From Podocnemis expansa (lineage: Eukaryota; Chordata; Testudines; Podocnemididae), in the NCBI GenBank assembly GCA_007922195.1, contig ML681998.1, positions 12,442,070 to 12,506,069 of the forward strand: a stretch of DNA of 64,000 bases. Reading direction: 5' to 3'. Of this stretch, positions 12,501-27,500 are shown in pieces (position 1 is the first letter of the stretch; each line of letters starts with the position of its first letter). The notes under the pieces are model-generated. The model worked only from the letters and a program-made list of their open reading frames with translations, was not told the DNA's origin and made no database searches. A program made the translations under genes and the position numbers.

Positions 12501-15500
12501 AATCCCAATTCCAGCCAAACCCAAGAGAATACGATATGTCAAAGGAGAAGCGCAGGAACTGCCATACTGGGTAAGATTTAATGGCTCATCTAATCCCCTG
12601 CTCTGCATTTGACAGTGGCCAGCACCAGATACTCTGAAGGAAGGTGCCAGAAACCCTAGAAGAGACGTTTATGGGTAAACTGCTCCTAACTATAGTGAAT
12701 TTGGTACAAGTGATTAGTGAGTTACCCAACTGGTCACCAGTATGACTCCTGAAGACAGACATCTGGACTGAGAGCTTTCCTGTTTCTCTACAAATGTGTT
12801 TCCTTTGTGACCTAGAAAGTACTTCTCTATGGTAGTAATGTGGTGGAATACTGGGTTTTGTGATGGAGATATCTGATTAACTAGGAAGTGGACAGGCTCT
12901 CATAACTTGGTGTGGACCATTAAACTCATTGAATGACAGCCTCTCTGGGTCACTACTGGCCAGGCTGGCTTCAAACTAATTATCTAGTAGTGAAAAATTA
13001 TTCTTTACCAATCCATTGAGCTGTCTGGTTTGCTATTTAAATAGGAGTAAGAGTGTATGGATCTGATTTATAATAATATATTTAGCTTCAATTTTGAAAG
13101 CTTTGCATAGAAAGAAATTTTAAATTTCTAACATATTTGATGGCAACCATTTTAAATTTTTACATGCAGGCATCTGTAACCTTAACTTAAGCTAACTCCT
13201 GCTACTAGTGTTCACAAAGTTATCAGACTGGTGTATAATTGTTCCCTGCAAATAACTTCAACATCTCAGGTGTGCAAAAGCTAAAAGGGGAGCTAAGTTG
13301 GATCAAGAAGAAATGTCTGTGGCTACAGAAATAGTCATTTAGGTACATGGTACATATTAACAAAATGTAAAATTGAGACACTAAGGAAGGCACAGAAGTG
13401 CATGTTAGTTCTGTTCATGTTTTCTTTAATGAGAAATTGAATCATATGTAGGATTAAGAGTAATATCTGTTCGTGAACTTGGACTTCATTCAAACCCCAA
13501 ACAGTATATTAAGTTGACTTCAAGGTCATTCATATAGTTTCATACAAAGAACATGTTTCTATGAAACATGAAAATGTTTAGGTTTAATATTCTAATGTTT
13601 TCATATTGAAGAAAAGAGTGTGAATCTGGTTTTAAAGCAAACCAGCAAATGGAGGTATTTTGGATAATTCCAAATAACCCCCTATGCATTATGCACTGCA
13701 GCATCTGAAGAAAATTGTTTGGATAAGGAGTGGGATAGAAAATGATGAACATGGTTTAGTATCACTCTTTAAATTAATAGTACACGTTCACCTGGACTAC
13801 AATGTTCAGTTATGCTATCCCTATCACAGGAAAGATGTAATGGAAAAGGGAAAAGAATAGGGAAATTTTCAAATGAACATAGAATTATTAAAAGTATGGA
13901 TAACTTATGCATGAAAAGAATTAAAAGATTTAGAACTGTTCTGTTTTGACAGGAGCCAAATAAAGGGATACACAATAAAGACCTGAAAATCAATGAATGG
14001 GATATAGAGGGTAGAAGAGACACTGCTATTCCTTCTTTCTCGTGATACAAAAACAAGGGGACATTCGATGAAGCTGAAAGGCAGCACATTAACATCTGAT
14101 GAAAAGGATTTTTTTAAAACAGAATCAACCTGTGAAAATCATTGCCACAAGGATATCACTGAAGCCGAGAGCTTAGCGGGATTCAAAAAAGGACAGGACA
14201 CTAATGAAAACATATCAACAACGGGGGAAAAAGCAGTTTTGGAACAGACAGGAATCTTCATGCTTCACATCATCAACTAGCTTTGTAGCTAGTTAGGAGG
14301 AATGTTAGGCTATTCCTTGGCTGTCCACTTGAGGGTTTCTTATATCTTACAGTGCATCATCTGTACTGGCCACTGTCAATTTCAAAAATTTCCATCTGGA
14401 TTTAGAATTATCCAGTCTGGCCACCTATGAAAGATGATAGGTCCATGGACGTTCCCCAGTAAAATTCCTAGAGCAGAGACTTGATACTGGTCTTTGTGGT
14501 CCACTGGGTCCAATCTGGTGCAGCAGTTTCTAGGTTCCTATCTGAGCGGACTGTGCAAACTTGATAACACCATTGTTACCACTCAGTTTGATGTGAGTGA
14601 TGTCATTGGACAGAACAGGAAAGTCTTGATAGAGGCGAGAAATCTATTTGAAGATGAATTTGACTCAGTACATTTTAAGCAGACTGTTCATACAGTGCTA
14701 CTAATATCTGCTTTCCATAAGCACTAAAACTGAGGTTGAATTTTGAGTTCAATAAAATATTGATGCTTCTGGCCCATTGAGAAGCTTCCTGCTCCCTTCC
14801 TCATGCAGAGAGTCAGCTAGAGAAAAGCACCTCTTCAGGACTGGGAAACTGTTTTCCTACTTCAGGCCACTCAGATGGTGGTGTTCTGGTATTTGTCCAT
14901 AAACAATCCATGTTTTTATGTCATGGAATAAAAATAGCTGCCTCTTATTTGTATCAAATTAATGTGTTATCAGTCATGGTTTTCTAATGTTACCGGTAAG
15001 TCCTGGCACGCTATTCTCATACAACAGGGTGTTCGTGAAACCCCTTTGTTTAAACGGTTCATCCCTATTGATTATCCATACTTGTCTGGAAGAAAAGGTT
15101 CTACTCAAATGTTTAACTATATATAATTGTGACATCCTAGTAATTGTTACAGAAAGGCTTATTGCATACAGGAACACACGATACAAAGAAACATCTTTAC
15201 CAGTTTAGCTTTGAGCATTTTAGTGCAATGTATTTTAACAGGAGACTGTTCTCAGAACACAAAATCTAATGCAGGATGATTTAAGAATGTCTTGCTATAT
15301 TTCCTAGCAGTAAATTCCACTGACATTATTCTATTTCAGTACTAGAAAACATCTCTGGACATAGCTCTACTTGCAAGAATAGTATGATGAGGCCATTTAC
15401 TCTACAGTAGTCCAACTTCTGTGGGCAGAGAGAAGTGACTTAGATCAGAGTAGGGAGCAACAAGCCTGCTTCGCTTAGCAGCATATAATACAGTAGGAAA

Positions 15501-18500
15501 AAAGAGAAAAGTTAGGTGTTTTATGTTGCAATAACTTAAAAGCTATATAAAAAAATGTTTATTTTAGTTTGAATGGCACCCCTCCCTCTCTGGAATGCTG
15601 GGTTACTTTGGATAAAGAAGGGGCTAACCCTGTTCAAGTACGAATGTAGCCAGATCTTTTAGGCTGGGCTGTTTCACAGCTCAGATGCCAAAGTGATTGT
15701 GCAGTAGTAATCTATTAATGGGGAATACTGTCAAACTATTCTGTTACCTTGGCAATGACCTGTATGTAGCTGAGAATCCTGTGTTCCTCCTTCATTTATT
15801 GCAGTGATTGTCGATGTTTGGGTCGCAGACCCGCAGGTACTGGGTCACAGACCCACAGCTCCTGGGTTATGGCACCAGCACTGCACCTGGGATGCATTTC
15901 ATCCCCTCACTCCTCTGCCAGCCAGCACTGCTCCTGGGAGCAGGGGTGGCTGCCTCTTGTTCTCTGTCGGCCAGTGCTGCACCTGGGAGGTGGGGTGGCT
16001 GCCCCTTGTTCCCCAGATGGCCTGCGCTGCTCCTAGGAGCGGGGCAGCCCACCCCCGCCCCCTGCAGCCATGGTCACTCTTCAGTTTTCTTGTGACAGCC
16101 GCTTTTTTTCTGTGGAGGGTTGCCGCATGGCAGAGGGGTCTGGAGCTGCGTCCCGAATAAAAAAGTTGACAGCCACTGACTTATAGAATTGCTATATCCA
16201 GTAATGCTGCCTTCATAAATTAGGTGCAGGCTGGCTCAGAATAAACTTCTCATCCTTTTTCCAAAGAATTCCTCCGTGAGGACACCCCAGTAGGTACAAG
16301 TTTTCTCCGTGTTGCAGCTCATGATGATGACCAAGGTGTGAATGCTGCCATTGTATATTCCATGATGGAGCAACAGCCAGAATACTTCCAAATCAACCCC
16401 AGCACAGGCTGGGTATATGTAAACCATCAAATCTCCCAGGTAATAGGACTCTTGTAATTCAAAATGTAAAGCAGCTTTCTTTGCATGGAATGTGTTGCAG
16501 AGAATGAATCTGAGTCAGTTGATTTGTACAAATCAGTTTTTAGTTCTCATTAAACTTTTTGTTAAAATTACTTTGTAGACAACTCAGATCAGCCGGCATA
16601 TTGTAGCAACAGATGGAGGCAACAGAAGCAGCACTGTGGAGTTAACAGTGACTATTACTAATGTACTCAGTGAGCCACCCCATTGGGAACAAAGCAGATA
16701 CTGGGTTACAATCCCGGAGAACACCATTCGTGACACCAAAATAGTGGTATGCTATAAAAGAACCTTCTTCTCTTTCTGTAATAGTCCTTCCTTCCTTGCT
16801 TCTCAGGTCTGTACATAGAAGCAAGGATATACATGGCTTACAGTCTTCTGCTGGGATCCATCCTGTCAGATTTCAGAAGTTATGCACTTTGTTTTATATG
16901 GGATCTCTCCAAGGAAATCCCAGAAGCTGCAGCAGATGTTGGTGACTCAGAAGGCAGCATTCTCTTCTGTTTATTCTGTTAAACCAGTGCCCCAGTAATG
17001 GAATGCTTCTGAAGGGAGCATCATTTGAATGAATTGCAAAACCAAGGCTCTGCTGAGATTTAAAATCCTAGAGCATTTTTTTTTACAAGAGTTGAGATGT
17101 TAATTCCAGTTTCCTGACTCAAATTCAAACTCAAGTGATTCCATTCTGCCTAACTGAATTCTCCCTGCAGTTCTCAGCGCTGTCCATAACTATTGTTATA
17201 GTGTTGAAGTAGTGTTTTTTAGCAGTGAATGAAATGTGTATTGTATGTGATTTAAAATCTGTGATCTTTTGAGATGAAAAATGATGTATTTTTCTTCATT
17301 TTTCTTAGACAATTTTTTTTTTAATCTGAACACACTGATTGCTTCAGTCTAGGTAGCCTTTTCTGTAAAACTTTCAATTGCTAATTGATTCCTGCAGTTC
17401 ATCTTCATCTCTCATGTATAAGATTCAAACATTTGGAAATGGTTGTTTTTATCCATCCAGGCTCATGCACAACTTGCTGATAAATGAGATCTCCTAGTAA
17501 CCTTTCTTTGGTTGTTTTTGGGGAAAAACTTCCTTTTCCTAAAGATAATAGTCTTATTCTTTGCCATATTTACAGAGCAGAGAAGATTGATAATAATTAA
17601 AACTTGGAACCACAGCAAAAGCAGTGTAAAAATTGGACAGAAATCTTCAGAATGAAGGCAAATGGTCTCTCTGGTTATTCATGAAAATTGACATCTTAAA
17701 ATTCTAAACCATACCATTCAGAAACAAATACAGTGAGCTTTTCGTTTTTTGTTTCTCCTCTTCAGACTATCAAAGCCACATCCTCTCTTGGTGATCCTAC
17801 GGTTACATATAATCTGGAGGAGGGTCAGATTCCAGAGACTAACATGCCTGTTCGTTTCTACTTGAAGCCAAACAGAATGGATGGATCTGCTTCTCTGCTA
17901 GTTTCAGAACCACTTGACTTTGAGACAACTAAGTTTTTCACTTTAAGAGTCAGGGCACAAAATGTAGCAATGATTCCTCTAGCTTCATTCACCACTGTCT
18001 ATATTAATCTAACAGGTAAGTACCACTGAACTAGAACAGATAATTTTAGACTGACACTCCCACTATTCCTAAAATACCTATACTAGAAATTATGGAATGA
18101 AGCATGGACTTAATGTTAGAGTTCCTTTAAGAGATTTTTATATTGTGAAAAGCAGACTTTGTGCAATATTAGAAACAGCCTTTTTGCCTGAAGAAACCCC
18201 AAAGTGTGATTTAACAAGTGGGATGTGGCATTTAGAAACATACATTTAATACTGAAATATTTGTTCAAAGTAGTAATACAGGGCTGTGTAAGTGTTATAC
18301 CGATGGAAGCCTTTCAATACCAGAAATAGTCCAGTAAGTTTGACTCCAGTGAAAGAAGAGTGTAGCACTGTAAATATTTTCTCAGGGCCATAACTAGGGC
18401 AAGACAACCGGGGCGAGGCCCCAGGTGCTGAATTTTAGATGGCACCACAGAAGGCACTGGCTGGTGAGGAAAGCACTCTGCTGGGCCTGCTGGGAAAGCA

Positions 18501-21500
18501 CCCTGCTAGGGGGACCTGCCAGCCAGCGGGAAAGGTGCCATGCAGGGGGACCTGCTGGCCAGCAAGGGAGGTGCCATGCCAGGGGACCCTTCTGTCTGAT
18601 GGGGAAAGTGCTGCACTTGGGGACCCTGCTGGTTGGCTGGGAAGCTAGCCAGTGGGGAAGGCACCCTGCTGGGGGAAGCCAACCAACCAGCAGGGAAGCT
18701 GCTTGGCTGGGGAACTCCCGGCAGTGGCAGGGGATGGATCTGGCTCCCTGTTGAAGGCTGGGGCCAGATTGGGCCCCGGATAGTGGTGGGGAGGGCGCCT
18801 CTGGGGCTCCTTGCTCCGGGCACCAACTTTTCTAGTTCCAGTCCTCTATTTTATATATTAGGATATTTGGGAATCACTGAAACAATTGACTCTTGGAACG
18901 GAACAGCTAAAATGCATACCTAGTTATTGTTAATTGTCCATAAAAAAAATCACATTTGGACTTTCAAAGAAAAGAGATCTTGGTATGTAATGTCACAAAT
19001 GATTGAATTAAATGTATAACTGTACCTATTTGTACCTCGTTAATTCACATTTAAAATAAACCATTTAGAATTTTGCCTTTAATGTTACAATTGTAGAGAA
19101 TCAGATGCAAGGCCATCCCTAGGGGGAGTGCAGGGCCTCAGGCAAATCGCCCTCTGCAGCATCCCCACTCACCCCCCCCCCAGCATTGGGGGGCAGGGCC
19201 AGCCAGCCAAGGGGAGGGGCAGGCCCCTGCGATGAGCCAGCCAAAAGGGCAGCCCAGTTCAGCATTGCTGGTCCCCCCCACCCCCAGCCCCCTGGCCACA
19301 TGCGCTGCTCTTGGCTCTCTGCCAGAGCAGCGGGGAGGGGCAGGAGGCAGCATGGCCAGGGGATTAGGGATTCTGGCTCTGAGCTGCCTCCTGCCCCCTC
19401 CCTGCTGCTCCAGTACAGAGCCAAGAGTAGTGCACGCACGGGGGGGGGGGGGCAGCAGCACTCAACCAAGCCGCTGCTTTTCACCAACTTGCTCGGTCCC
19501 CAGCATGGGGGAGCAGCGGTTCAGGCCCTGTGAGACCCCCCAAAATGTGGGGCCCTGGGAGGCTGCTCCACTTGCACTACCCTAGGGATGGCCCTGATCA
19601 GATATTAGGAACTGCAAAGCCAAACATTCTCATGGCATCACTGATTCACTAAAAATTTTATATTGTGGATGGGATTTTCAAAAGCTTTTGATATTGGCCT
19701 AACCCTACTCCCATTGAAGTCAATATTAAGTTTTCCATTGACTCTACGGCAAGCCATTAGGCCACTGCTGAGTGCCCTTGAAGCACCTACCCAGTGATGT
19801 ATTAAGGTGAAACTACTAGCATATGGAGAATTTAAAAATTCTCTAAGCTAGTTTCTATAGTCACTAACCACAAATTTAGAGATTTATACTGGTGTAAAAC
19901 TAGCTTTCCCTGCTTCACAGTGGGTTAAGTGTGAATGAGAACTTTTACCTTTGTATTTGTTGAGTGTTTCAGGTCCTAAAATAGCATCTTAATGTTTTTT
20001 CCTATTATTTCTTTAAGAAAAAGCTATAAAAATATTCATCTTTACTGATTTCACTGCTTTTGTAATTGCATAGCAAAAAGCATGTTCAGCTAGCTGCTCT
20101 TCCATAATAACAGACCAATATAAAAGCAGCTGTTATTTATTTGTGTAATGCAATTTTTTTCAGACTTACGGTTGGGACCCAGTACTGGGTCACAGACCCT
20201 CAGGCCTGTAACTTAAAATTCCACATAAGAGATTCATTTTGGAGTGGGGACAGGGAATACAAATTGAATCACACATGCACATGTGCGTATGTTCCAAAGG
20301 GGCAGCCTTATTAGTCCAGTTCAGTGAAACAAACAAGGAGTCCAGTGGCACTTAAAAGACTAACTAGTTCATTTATCACATGGGCTTTCATGGGAGAGAT
20401 AAATACATTGGTTAGTCTTTTAAGTGCCACTGGACTCCTTGTTTGTTTTACACACACAGAAGTATTTTTATTCCCAACTCTCTTAACTTAGCAGTGGGTG
20501 AATGCATTTACTAAAACTGAAAAAAATATTAATCATGTTCATTGAAATAATACGTGAAAAATAGCCTGTCATAAAGAAGAAGTTTACAGAAACTCAGGAA
20601 CGCAGGAAAAGTGGTATAAGACGGAAGCCTGTAGTACCAAGAAACATAGTCATAAACTAAGTCCCTGATCCTACAGCCATTTGGAAATGTTGAAATCAGT
20701 GGGACCTTTTGTTGTTTTTACTTAATTTTACTACCATGAAAGTCCTGTGGCACCTTAAAGTCAAATTTCTTCAGGCATAAAGCTTTTATGGGCTGCAACC
20801 CACTTCATCAGATGCATGAAGGGGAAGCTACAGTTAGGAGGTATATGTACACTTGCAAGGGTGAGAACCATGACAGTGGATAGGAGAAGTGCTAACAAAG
20901 TCAATTCAGTTATGGAAATGAGGCCCATTCCCAACTGCTGATTAGAAGATGAGCATGTGTGAACAGGGTCAATTACTTTTTGTAAAGAGATAGCCATTTC
21001 AAGTCCCTGGTCAGATCCAGTCTGACCGTGTGGAGTTTGCATGTGAGATCCAGCTCTGCAGTTTCACACTGAAGTCTGTTTTTGAAGTTCTTTTGTTAAA
21101 GTTTGCAACTTTTAAGGCTGCTACAGAGCGTCCAAAGAGATCAAAGTGTTATCTGACTGGCTTATGGATGTGTCAAGGCTGTTTCCCCACTCTGGCACTC
21201 TGAGTGCAGAAGGTGGGGGCCCTCAACAGGCCTTAAAACCCACTGGCCTTAAAGCCTGGCCTTAAAATTCTCCAAGGCCACTAATTCCTGGCCTTGAAGT
21301 GGTATCGCTGCCACCACCCAAATGCAAAAATCTCTTGAAACCCAGAAAGGCGCACTTGGGAATTCCTTCTTGTGAAGTATCCTCAATCACTTTTATTCCT
21401 CTCTCAGGAGAGTGACTGAACCCCAGCTGGGATATCAGCTGGAACTGGAACAGAATCCCCTTTAGTAGCTGGCTGTGCAGTTTGAGGCACATGCACACAA

Positions 21501-24500
21501 ACCTCTTGCCTTTCAGGACACAGAACCAGAGTTTACTCTAAAAGGTGAAATCTTTAATTAAAAAGAACAGATAAGAACACAGAGAGTTGCTTCTCTGGGA
21601 TTTAACTTAGGTAGTTACAGGGTAGGGATGGGGGTCCGTGTGCTCAGCGCAGAGAAATCCAAAACCAAACCAGAAACAAAGAAATACCCTGACCATGTCT
21701 AAGTAAACATTCCCTGTTCTATTCACGCCTGGTCAGTAATAAACTTGACCTTATCTTTGGTAAGGATGTCGCTGGATCCTTCCATAGGCCTCTCTCCGGC
21801 CTCCTCCTGATCCTTCCAGGAGCTCTGCTGCATCCAAACAGGAACAGGCAAGGCTGCTGCTCCAATTCAGAAACCTGTACTTTGTTCCTATTGGCTGTCC
21901 TGGGACACTCTGACAAGAGTGTTAACCTCTTCCTCTCCAAGGATTACTACAGGATGTAACCATTTTTGATGTCTGATTTGTGTCCATTTATTCTTTTGCG
22001 CAGGGAGTTTGGTTTGGCCAATGTACATGGCAGAGGGGCATTGCTGGCACATGATGGCATATATCACATTAGTAGATGTGCAGGTGAATGAGCTCCTAGT
22101 GATGTGGCTGATGTGGTTAGGACCAGTGATGGTGTCGCTGGAGTTGATGTGCAGGCAGAGTTGGCAATGGGGTTTGTTACAGGGATAGGTTCCTGGGTTA
22201 GTGTTCTTGTTATATGGTGAGTATTTGCTTTAGAGTGGGGGGCAGTCTGTAAGCAAGGATTGGCCGCCCTCCCAGGACTTGAGACAGTGAGGGATCATCT
22301 TCTAAGATAGCTTATAGATCCTTAATGATGTGTTGGAGGGATTTTAGCCAGGGGCTATAGGTGGTGGCCAGTGGTGTTCTGTTGAGATCAAAAGGGGCAG
22401 CCATGTTAGTCTAGTTCAGTAAAACAAACAAACAGGGCCGGCGCAACGCGGTAAGCTAGGTAAGCATTGCAGAGGGGCGCCAATGTTTGAGGGACGCCAA
22501 AATGGGGACTTCCCCATTTCGCTGTGCTGTGATGTCACTCGTCTGCGCAGGCATCTGCTACGCTGCAGGGGGGCGCCAGAAGTCCTAGCACGTTCCTGCA
22601 AACAAACAAGAAGTCCTGTGGCACTTAAAAACTAACAAATATATTGCATGAGCTTTCATGGGAGAAAAATCCCACTTTGTCAGACGCTTTGAAGATGGGG
22701 GATCTTACAGAAAGGTGTTCTGTTGTTTTCTTTGTTGCATCTGTACTGTATTAGGTGATTTCTGGGTACCAGTCTGGCCTGCGCATTTGTTATATACAAA
22801 CTAACATGACTACCTCTCTGCAGGGGTGTTGCTGCCCTAAAAACAGGGTCAGGGCCTGGCCCTGGGCCCTGCCCCCTGCCACGCTCCAGGGCCCAGTCTG
22901 GTTCCATTCACTGCTACCAAGGTGACCTCAGCCTGGGTCTGGTTCCTGCCCCTGCCAGCCAGTAGCCTCCTTGCTGACTTGCAGGGGCAAGGCCAGCCCA
23001 GGGAGATGCAGGGCACAGGCCTGCAGACCCAGGGTCAGCAATGCCCCTGCCTCATTGTAAAATTAAATGCATGTCTGCAATCTCAGGCCCTACGAATTTG
23101 TCAGCCTCTATCATTGTACAGAGATGTTTAAATTGTGTTTCTCTATTTTACCTGTTATTGTTACAGATAAGATCTATAAAAGAAAAAAAACATTTAGCAA
23201 AATATTTTTCTGTTTTTAATTTGTTCACTTTTTGAATTTCACAGCACTCAGTGTAACTTCAATTTTATGGATTGACTTTAGTCAGTTCCTCTATTTGGCT
23301 TTTCACACAGAAACATGAGAAATTTATAAAAATAGTGATTGTAAAACTGCAAAAATTGGCAGGGAATTCTGGTGCAAATGTAGCATCTGAAGTTACTTTC
23401 AACACAGGTTTTGAAAACAACTGAATTTCAAGTTTTAACTAATGACACTTCACAACTGTATTTAGAAAAGTTCCAAAGGTGCAGCCATGTCAGTCTAGTT
23501 CAGCAACGCAAACAAGGAGTCTTGTGGCACTTTTAAAGACTAACAAACTTTTTTATAGCATGAGCATTCATGGGAGAAAATCCCACTTCATCAAGGCTCT
23601 TCAAATGTCTGATGAAGTGGGATTTCCTCCCACAAAAGTTTATGCAATAGATAAACTTGTTAGTCTTCAAAAGTGCCACAGAACTTATTTGTTTCGCTGA
23701 ACTTTAGTTACTGATACTGATGTGGTGCCCGAAAGCTTTGGTCCTGCACAGACAAGGTCTGGCCTGCACACAACCTTTCATCAAAATAACAAAAGGGGAG
23801 AAATAAAAACCAGTTTATTTAACGGGAGGTCTGTGTTATACTTACCTAGCCCCATCTTAAATATAGGCATTGTGAACAATCCTGTTGGTTTCAACAGATA
23901 ATCTTTAATGATATTCAATAGCTGTGTGAGTCTTTGGCAGGACCAGAATATCCAGCTCCTGGTATTAGTGAGTTAATAGGTTATAATGTTAATCAGCGCC
24001 TGGCATCATAGCTGAAATCACAGCATACCTCTTCCAGAAACCTTACAATCACTCTAAAAAAAAGCTTCTGGCACCTGCCATGAGCATGGGAGGGGAGAAA
24101 AGAAGATTGCATTTTAGCAGAAACTCTGTGATAATTTTTCAAATGAGTCTATTCTTTGTTTTAAAGGTGTGGTTTCAAAGATTTTCTCTTCCTCTTATTT
24201 ATGGTCTTAACTCATCTCTCTGCAGACGTCAATGATAATGTTCCATTCTTCACGTCTTCTACTTACAAGGTGTCTGTACCTGAAGACACAGCTATCGGCA
24301 CATCTGTTGCCCAGGTTTTAGCAATTGACTTGGATTCTGGGCCACATGGAAAGGTTTGCCTTACTACATACCCGTATTCACCCCATAGTGGAAGTAGTAA
24401 TCTGTTATATAGTACTGAAGCTGTTAAACTATGGGAGGAAACAAGTAGATGGTGCAATAATGAGCCACAGGCATCACTTTGAGCAGGGTGGCTAATTTTT

Positions 24501-27500
24501 ACCTAACCAAGAGCTGCCTCTGATTGGTATAAAACAGTGGAGGAAGAACTGTCTGGTTGTTTGGGCACTAGCCTAGGATGTGGGAGACCCAGGTTTATTT
24601 CTGTGCTATACCACTGGCTTCCTGTGTGACAATAGGCAAGTCATAGTCGTATGGCCACACACTTCTTATTTCGAAACAACAGAGGTTGTTTCGAAATAAG
24701 AAGTGCCATGGCCACACGACACACGGCCATTTCGAAACAAGCAAACAGCTTGTTTCGAAATGGCCGTGCTCCTCCCGAAACAACTTAAACCTTGTTTACT
24801 GTCGAAACAGGGTTGTTTCGAAACCAGAGGTTTCGAAACAGCCCTGTTCAGNNNNNNNNNNNNNNNNNNNNNNNNNNNNNNNNNNNNNNNNNNNNNNNNN
24901 NNNNNNNNNNNNNNNNNNNNNNNNNNNNNNNNNNNNNNNNNNNNNNNNNNNNNNNNNNNNNNNNNNNNNNNNNNNNNNNNNNNNNNNNNNNNNNNNNNNN
25001 NNNNNNNNNNNNNNNNNNNNNNNNNNNNNNNNNNNNNNNNNNNNNNNNNNNNNNNNNNNNNNNNNNNNNNNNNNNNNNNNNNNNNNNNNNNNNNNNNNNN
25101 NNNNNNNNNNNNNNNNNNNNNNNNNNNNNNNNNNNNNNNNNNNNNNNNNNNNNNNNNNNNNNNNNNNNNNNNNNNNNNNNNNNNNNNNNNNNNNNNNNNN
25201 NNNNNNNNNNNNNNNNNNNNNNNNNNNNNNNNNNNNNNNNNNNNNNNNNNNGGCCCCCGGGGCTGCCCCAGCCCCACCCCCAGCAGGAGCGTCAGTACGG
25301 GGGATTCCGGGGGCGGGGCCCCGGGGGCTGCCCAGCCCCGCCCCTGGCAGGAGCGTCGGCACCAGGGATTCCAGGCCGGTGCTCACTCCGGCCCCAGCAG
25401 CAGCGGTCTCCAGCCACGCACCGGGGCCACGCCCCCAGGTTTGGGGGCAGCGGGGGCTTTAAAGCCCCCGGAGTGAGGCGCCCTGCCGCCCCTCTCCTGG
25501 CGGGTGCCTGCAGCCCCTGCAGGCACTGGTGGGGTAAAGCACCCAGCCGCGCTTTACCCCGCCAGTGCCTGCAATCCCCTCCCCTGGCGAAATAGCATGT
25601 CCACACTGTGGACATGCTATTTTGCTGCCTTATTTCGAGGACGAAGTTTTTTGTCCTCGAAATAAGATGTTTCGAAATAATATGTTATTTCGAAACAGCT
25701 TGTTTTGAAACATCTTGTTTCGAAACAAGCATACCCTGTGTGAACATAGCCATTATGTCATGGAAAATGGGTAATGATTAATGAATGCAGTGTTAAAACT
25801 GCACAATATCATGTATTTTTAAATTATTTTAAAATAAAGAAAATTACCAAAATATTTTCTTTTACCAAAAACTGGATTTTTTTCATTAAATGAAAGTTTT
25901 TCATGACCCTTTCATTAATGTTCATGAGACTAAAGTTAAAAAACTAAATTTTCAAATATAACCTTGAAAAGTTCCTTAAAAAGTTAAAAATAAAAAATCT
26001 CACTTCTCATTTTTCATTTTCCACAGCAGCCCATTTTTACGGTTAAAAAAAAAAGTGTCCTAAATTGTTTCTGTCCAGTCTATTTTCCTTCATTTTATTA
26101 GGATCCCTTTTGCTTTTGTTTTGTTTGTTTTGTTTTTTCCCCAAATTAGCTGTTTTGTAGGGAGCAGGGGCCAAAAATAAAAAGTGCCTTTTACAGGTCT
26201 TGAACCCACAACACCAAGATTAAAAAGGCAGTATTTTTACCAACTGAGCTATCCAGGTAACTTTGCAAAACTACCCTTCAGAATTGGGATATACCTGAGC
26301 TATTAGTAAAAAGGCCTGGTTTGTGATCAGGTGGTGTGTGCATGTGACCAGCTCCAATCTCCAGCCGCTGGGGGAAAATCCCCCGCTCTATAACTTGGCT
26401 GTTAGAGGGGCTTTTAACATTCTGTTCCTGATCAGTAAAAAGCTGGACAAAAGCACCTATTTTTAAAATGCCTGGAGGATGGAGGACATGAAGGCTAAAA
26501 GCAGGACATGTCCTCCTTTCGCCAGACATCTGGTAACCCTAGTCTTGGGGCACTTTTAAAGATTAACAACTTTATTTATTGCGTGAGCTTTCATGGGAGA
26601 AAATCCCACTTTGTCAGACACTTGAAGATGGGGAACTTACAGAATGGGAGGAAAATAAATGCAGGGAAGTGTAAGTTATAGGATCAGGTCACAATGTAAT
26701 AGCAAACCAAAGTATTAGGATTCAAAAAGTGGAGTACAGCAAGGAGGTGGGTGGGGGACAAAGAATCCAGTGACATGATGAAGCATTGCGTGCTGCTACT
26801 TGTTCTCATGGTGGACTGCCCCACCATATGAATAGTGAAGGTGACTGCAGGATGTTTGTGAACTTTTGTTCATGTTTGACTCATGAGTGACTCTTTAGCT
26901 CTGTTGTAGTGACTAAATACAGACAGGCAAGCAGCATTGTGAAGTGAGACTCTCCTTTTTCTGCCCATTTCTCAGAGGTGGAGTTAGGCAGTTGGGGGCC
27001 CTAGGCAAAGAGCCCCTATAGGCCCCCACTGCCGCCCTCACTGTGGTTCCAGTCCCTCCTGAAGCCCTAACTGCCCCCCCCACAGTCCCAACTCCATGCT
27101 GCTGCCCACTCCATGGTTCTGGCACCCCCATCTGTAGACTGTAGCCCCCCTAGCCCTCGCATTCCCCCGCACCCAGGCTGAGGGAAAGTGCCATGAAATT
27201 GAGTGCTTGTGGGGGAGAGCAGGGGTTGTGGACCTCCAGGGCCAGAAGCTACGCTGCCCGCCCACCCTCTCTGCGGGGGGGGGGGCGCAGAGCAGTGCTC
27301 CCCACATATCCCCAACTGGCTGCGTGTCCCCAGGGGGAGGGAGGAGAGCGGCCAGCACAGAACTGCGGTTTGCAGGGGCGGGGGCCTGGAGCAGCCTGCT
27401 CCGAAGAGTTCTGGCCACTTTGCCCCAGGTCACCCCAGGCCTGAATGGGCCTGATCCAGGGTCTGGGGGTGAGGCAGTCTCTGTTCAGCCCTGGGGTGGC

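Noticed and set aside
14494..14727. 77-codon + strand frame considered as a missing cadherin exon
   Set aside because: No cadherin motifs, no suitable splice sites, and exons 5 and 6 already join in phase.
24666..25595. Several open frames of about 200-267 codons
   Set aside because: They exist only because the 400 N are read as unknown residues; the rest is repeat.
26187..26262. Functional tRNA-Lys gene on the minus strand
   Set aside because: Boxes A and B and the anticodon region are recognisable but the acceptor stem does not pair; better read as a SINE head or pseudogene.
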